From Aradus depressus (taxonomy: Eukaryota; Arthropoda; Insecta; Hemiptera; Aradidae): a stretch of DNA of 64,000 nt. Where the stretch lies: contig OY759220.1 of NCBI GenBank assembly GCA_963662175.1, forward strand, positions 47,402,136 to 47,466,135, given 5' to 3'. Of this stretch, positions 13,601 to 19,600 are shown in pieces. Position 1 is the first letter of the stretch, and each line of letters opens with the position of its first letter. The notes beneath the pieces are model-generated. The model saw only the letters and a list, made by a program, of their open reading frames with translations, was not told where the DNA came from and made no database searches. The translations under genes and the position numbers were made by a program.

Positions 13601-16600
13601 TTTTATCATAAATTAAATTTATAATTAATCAGAGTGCGTTATCTGCTTTTGTCCTATTAATAAAGCTCATATTGGTGGAAATTTTAAAAATACCTATGTA
13701 AGTGGAAAAATAAAAAAAATGAACGGGTGAGAGAAGTTGAGAGATGAGAGAAATGTACCCGTTCGTTCGCTCCCGCTCCGGCTCTTCTATCCCACCCCGT
13801 TCGTTCGCTCCCGCTCCGGCTCTTCTACCCCCACCACGTCACCACTAGACTGTGGGGAAAATAAGAAATGAACGATGAACGGGTCTTTAAAAAGATCGGT
13901 CACAAGTGAACGGTTCCCTAAAATGAACGACTTTGCCCATCCTTAGTACAGACAGATACAGACAAATGACTGGGGGGGGGGGGGGGGGGGGAGGGCGTGG
14001 AGGGGTAGGAGGGGAAGAGTGAGGGAGGGTGACAGAACAGGAGGGGGGGGGGGGGGGGGGGGGGCTAACATACTATACCAAAATTAAGTCAGAAAAAATT
14101 AAAAATAATAAATCTCAATATTAACCTAATTAAACATATCACAATATAAACCTATTAAATATGCACCGAGCATAATAATAGTTAGCCAAGTCTATGTTGG
14201 CAGTTTCAAATTGAGGAGGGGGGAATGATTTAAGTCAGTTTGTTCGTTCAGTAGTTTGTAATGTGTGTCTTTGTTGTATTTGTTGATTTCCATGGCTTCT
14301 AACAGAGATAACTCCCTTCCTTTAGAAGCCAAGTGTAGTATATTGGGTTTATGTGGGTCTTTGGGTTGATGCTCTGTTTCTGTGAGATGTCTGTTGAATG
14401 TGGAGTTATTGGAGGCTGTCTGTTTGAGGTGTTCCCTGTATCTTATGTTAAAGGTCCTTCCTGTGTGTCCAATGTATATAGAATTGCAATCATTGCATGG
14501 AATACTATATACCCCACTTCTCTCCAGTATGTCTGTCTTGTCCTTGGCGTTGAAGATCAATTTTCCCAGAGATTTGGGTGATGTGTAGGTTGTATAGATG
14601 TTGTGTCTGTTTAACATGCGCTGTATTCTCTGTGTTAGATTGCCTGTGAAAGTTAAAGGAGTGTATTTCGTGTGGACGGGGGTGGCTGTAATGTGTGGGT
14701 ATAGCAAGTTGGATAATATATATTGTTGTTTTCTCTTAATGAGTTTATTGATGGTATGTGGTGTGTATCCGTTGTTACTTGCTATTTGTTTTATGGTATC
14801 TATTTCAGTTTGTCTGTCTTGATCTGTCAGGGGGAGGGTTAAGCATCTGTGTATCCATGACTTAAACGTGGCTAATTTACATCTATATGGGGTGAATGAG
14901 TCTGATGGGATAATTGCGTCCGTGTAGGTGGGTTTCCTGTAAATTTTGTATGTGAATCCTGTTTCTGTATTACGTGTAATAGTTAAGTCCAAGAAGTTAA
15001 GTGTATGTGATTCGTCTTCCTCCTCTGTGGTAAACTTGATGTTTCTATGTAACGAGTTCAAGTATTTAGTAAAGGTGGTAAGTTGTCTATTTGTGCCAGT
15101 GAAGCCGACAACAATATCATCAACATAACGGTGCCAGAAAAGAATATGGGATATAGCTAATTTTGATGCCAGAATTTTCCTCTCCAGTGAATCCATGAAA
15201 ATGTCCGATAAAATAGGGCTGATGGGGGACCCCATTGGCAGACCTGTGTTTTGTTTAAACAATTTGCCCCTAAAAGAGAAATAATTTTGGTTGAGGCAAA
15301 CTTTGAGGATGTTAATAAGTTCCTCTTGAATATGGGGTACAACCCTCTTTTTATCTAAAATATTTTTAATGATTGGTATACATTCGTCAGTAGGGATGCT
15401 GGGAAACATGTTTTTAACGTCGAAAGATACCAATTTAAACGGGGGGAGGTTCTTAATTTTTTAACTATTAAGCTTCTCTACTAATTCAGAAGAGTTTTTT
15501 ATGGTATTCACTGGGGAGAAAAGTGAATATTTTTTGAAACTGTCATTGAAAAACTTGGCTAACTTACATGCCGGGGCTGTGGAATATGACACAACAGGAC
15601 GGACGGGGCGGCCTTCTTTATGTTCCTTTATGAGGCCATATAACTTGGGGGCTGCGTAGTTCAGAGGGACGAGATGAAAGACTTATTAACATCCTCAAAG
15701 TTTGCCTCAACCAAAATTATTTCTCTTTTAGGGGCTAATTGTTTAAACAAAACACAGGTCTGCCAATGGGGTCCCCCATCAGCCCTATTTTATCGGACAT
15801 TTTCATGGATTCACTGGAGAGGAAAATTCTGGCATCAAAATTAGCTATATCCCATATTCTTTTCTGGCACCGTTATGTTGATGATATTGTTGTCGGCTTC
15901 ACTGGCACAAATAGACAACTTACCACCTTTACTAAATACTTGAACTCGTTACATAGAAACATCAAGTTTACCACAGAGGAGGAAGACGAATCACATACAC
16001 TTAACTTCTTGGACTTAACTATTACACGTAATACAGAAACAGGATTCACATACAAAATTCACAGGAAACCCACCTACACGGACGCAATTATCCCATCAGA
16101 CTCATTCACCCCATATAGATGTAAATTAGCCACGTTTAAATCATGGATACACAGATGCTTAACCCTCCCCCTGACAGATCAAGACAGACAAACTGAAATA
16201 GATACCATAAAACAAATAGCAAGTAACAACGGATACACACCACATACCATCAATAAACTCATTAAGAGAAAACAACAATATATATTATCCAACTTGCTAT
16301 ACCCACACATTACAGCCACCCCCGTCCACACGAAATACACTCCTTTAACTTTCACAGGCAATCTAACACACAGAATACAGCGCATGTTAAACAGACACAA
16401 CATCTATACAACCTACACATCACCCAAATCTCTGGGAAAATTGATCTTCAACGCCAAGGACAAGACAGACATACTGGAGAGAAGTGGGGTATATAGTATT
16501 CCATGCAATGATTGCAATTCTATATACATTGGACACACAGGAAGGACCTTTAACATAAGATACAGGGAACACCTCAAAAAGACAGCCTCCAATAACTCCA

Positions 16601-19600
16601 CATTCAACAGACATCTCACAGAAACAGAGCATCAACCCAAAGACCCACATAAACCCAATATACTACACTTGGCTTCTAAAGGAAGGGAGTTATCTCTGTT
16701 AGAAGCCATGGAAATCAACAAATACAACAAAGACACACATTACAAACTACTCAACGAACAAACTGACTTAAATCATTGCCCCCTCCTCAATTTGAAACTG
16801 CCAACATAGACTTGGCTAACTATTATTATGCTCGGTGCATATTTAATAGGTTTATATTGTGATATGTTTAATTAGGTTAATATTGAGATTTATTATTTTT
16901 AATTTTTTCTGACTTAATTTTGGTATAGTATGTTAGCCCCCCCCCCCCCCCCCCCTGTTCTGTCCCCCTCCCTCACTCTTCCCCTCCTACCCCTCCACGC
17001 CCTCCCCCCCCCCCCCCCCCCCCCCCCCCCCAGTCATTAGTCTGTATCTGTCTGTACACTTGAGAATGCTCTAACGAGTGAAATATATTGTGTTCATACA
17101 AATAAAGTGGAATTTTTTGACTTGTTTTAAGTTTTTTATTCATTAGTATTCACAATGAACTTCCACAAGATCTCTGGCGAAAACATCTCTAAGTTGGTAT
17201 AAATGTTTAATGGTTGTTTGTATAAGGGTGTGACGTTCAAGTCGCGGTGTAACTTCTTGTTGCTAACGTATGGTGGGCATTGCGTGGGTCTTGGATTGAA
17301 ATACCTGTATTCTTTTGATGTTCGAAGTCTTGGCTATACCGTATATTTGTAAGCCATAGGTCCAGAGAGGTCGGAGAAGATAGGTATAACAATTCTACGG
17401 ATATCTGGTTAATACCTGACATGAAGTGTGCCATTTGACGGGAGGCCATTTGCTGACCACTGGGAGTTGTCCTTTCTCAGGTCTACCGAGGTATGCGGTG
17501 TTCTCTGCAGGGGAGGTGGCTCGGTTGTGAGGTTCCTGGCGGTGGCCTCAGGGCAGGCCGCACCAGAGAAGGGAAGATCGCCTGGTCTTGGTGGGATGGA
17601 GGCGCTGCTGCTGGGTTCCTGGGTGGTTGCTGTCTGCTGCCCTATCGTTTCGACTGCAGCTCTTGGTACACCCGGCATCCCTTGTAGTTGGCTGAGTGGG
17701 ATTCTAGGCAGTTTGCGCGAGTGCCAGCCTGTGTTGCAGCTTCCCGGAATGTGTTGGCAGACACACCGAACACAACGATGTGTGTGCCTGCAGTATCTCT
17801 TCGTGTGGCCGAAGGCCTAGCAGCGAGTGCACTATGCCACACTGTGCTTCTTCCTTGGCTCCTCTATTTTGATTTTTGTATAGAGGAAGTTCTTAATGTC
17901 GTAAATGTTTTCATTGTAACTGCCAGGCTCTATATCATTTGATAGTGGCACTTTGACCTCGACCACACATTGGTGATTCGAGTGGCGACGTACCTTTTCG
18001 CTAGCAACTTTCACATTTGTGGAGATATGAAGACCTCGGATGACTACTCGAGGCACTTTGTCGGTTGGGTTTCGGTAAGTGTGGATATTGGCATTATTCC
18101 CTTCTAGCAGGTGGACGAAGGCCCTGGATGCCGTCCTCGTTTTGGCATATATTGTTATGCCCTGTGTGGTAGTCCGTAGCGAGAATGACTCCAATCCTCC
18201 TTCTTTTATTAAAATTTCTATTAGGCTGTCGCAATTTTCGACTCCCTTTAGAAAAATAGAAGGAGGCTTGTCAGGTTTTTAACATTAATTGTTGGGTCTG
18301 CCTCATTAACATGTGACGTCTCCATATCGGTCAGAACAGTGTAGCTATTTGCTACGGTGGTAGAGGTGAGGTGGTCACCTGACTGTTTAGCCACCTTGCG
18401 TGGGTCTCTGGGCGTGGTCCCGCTTCTCCTCCGGCCCACCACTGACTCCTAGATCGCTCCCAAGTTGGATGGAGCTTGTTGGGGGTGCTGGTGCTGGGAC
18501 TAGCAAGGGCCCCAACTGGGGCTTCCTCACTTCTCGCCACCATTTAGCCCGCACAGATTCACAAAAATAATATAAATAAAAATAGTATTTGTAAAGGTTA
18601 CTTTTCAACAACACTTTAAAGACAAAGAAAACATAAAGAAAATAAAAGACGCACTTAACGAAACTTATAGTCTAGAAAAAAAAAAGAGCTATATACAATA
18701 ACTATCAACACGCTTTGTTTTTGTCATTAGAGCACTGAAAATAATAAAAATGTAATCGAACAAAATATTGAAGTTGTACCAAGATGGTTGCCAAACAGCT
18801 CACTTAAGTATTTTTAATCTGGTTTTTTATTATTCTATTTCTCTTGTAACGTACTGTTTTAATGACGGTAGCCAAGCATGGCTGGGGAAAAAAATAAAAA
18901 ACCTTTCCTTTTCAGTCTAGTGTGTATCCATTATAATTATTTTTTGTGGTGACGGACATGTTAAAAAATTATTTAATTATTTGATTTCCATTAATGTGTT
19001 AGTTCATAGCTAAACATAATAAATAAATACATATTTCTGAAAGTAATAATTTGAGTTCTGCACTTGAGTTTGTTTGAATTGTGTAATTACATGAACTTTT
19101 ATTGTGACTCGTCCCGGGCTTTGACTACGAGGTCATATAGCCTGCTACCAGAGCGCTCTTTCATCGATGAGCCCAACTCTACTATGGGAGTCTTAAATTT
19201 TGCCAATTCAGTTTCATTCATCTTGGGTAGGGTAGAGTACTTGACATTTTACAGGCTCGGGACCATCGCTTAACGTCCCATCCCAAGGAAGTCGTGCCCA
19301 AGGTTTTTTCACGTCCCACTTAAAAAAAACCTAAAGGCTTCGGCTGGGTTACGAACCCGCGATCTTGAGCTCGGTAGACAAGCACACTACCTCTGAGCTA
19401 CCGGCGCACAGTGGGGCGAATGACCATTTTAGGTGGACAAAAGTCAAGTCAAAAATTTAAGATTTCCTGCCCTAGACATTGTTGTCGAAAGGTGAGTGGC
19501 TCCGAAAATGTAAATATTTACCTTATAATGAAAATAAATACTGCATAGAGATGGAACAAATCAAGTAATCACGTTTGAACAAGTGTTGTCACTCTACTGC

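Larger units (their letters stand above)
12866..15680 (-). mobile_element. Penelope-like element, left copy (minus), split by a hAT
   Basis: Runs on the minus strand from about 15680 (5'-truncated inside the RT) to about 12866. Its 3' region is interrupted by a hAT at 12941-13945. Near-identical to the right copy (15681-17125), which lies in the opposite orientation, so the two make a fold-back with arms of roughly 1.27 kb (about 14070-15345 and 15670-16935). The RT is preceded by a segment reading VRPVVSYSTAPACKLAKF, then one in-frame TAA before the long frame. Confidence 0.93.
15681..17125 (+). mobile_element. Penelope-like element, right copy (plus)
   Basis: Starts inside the RT at about 15681 (ACTTATTAACATCCTC) and ends near GACTTG at about 17125. 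It has the same two C tracts in its 3' region as the left copy (here 16937-16955 and 17004-17031). A TAA at about 15735-15740 replaces a sense codon of the left copy, so the frame restarts downstream. It carries an uninterrupted hAT target site and hammerhead-like HH-P in its 3' end. Confidence 0.92.

Noticed and set aside
17428..17820. Plus-strand 130-codon open frame in GC-rich DNA
   Set aside because: It is the shadow of minus-strand Jockey gag sequence and has no domain.
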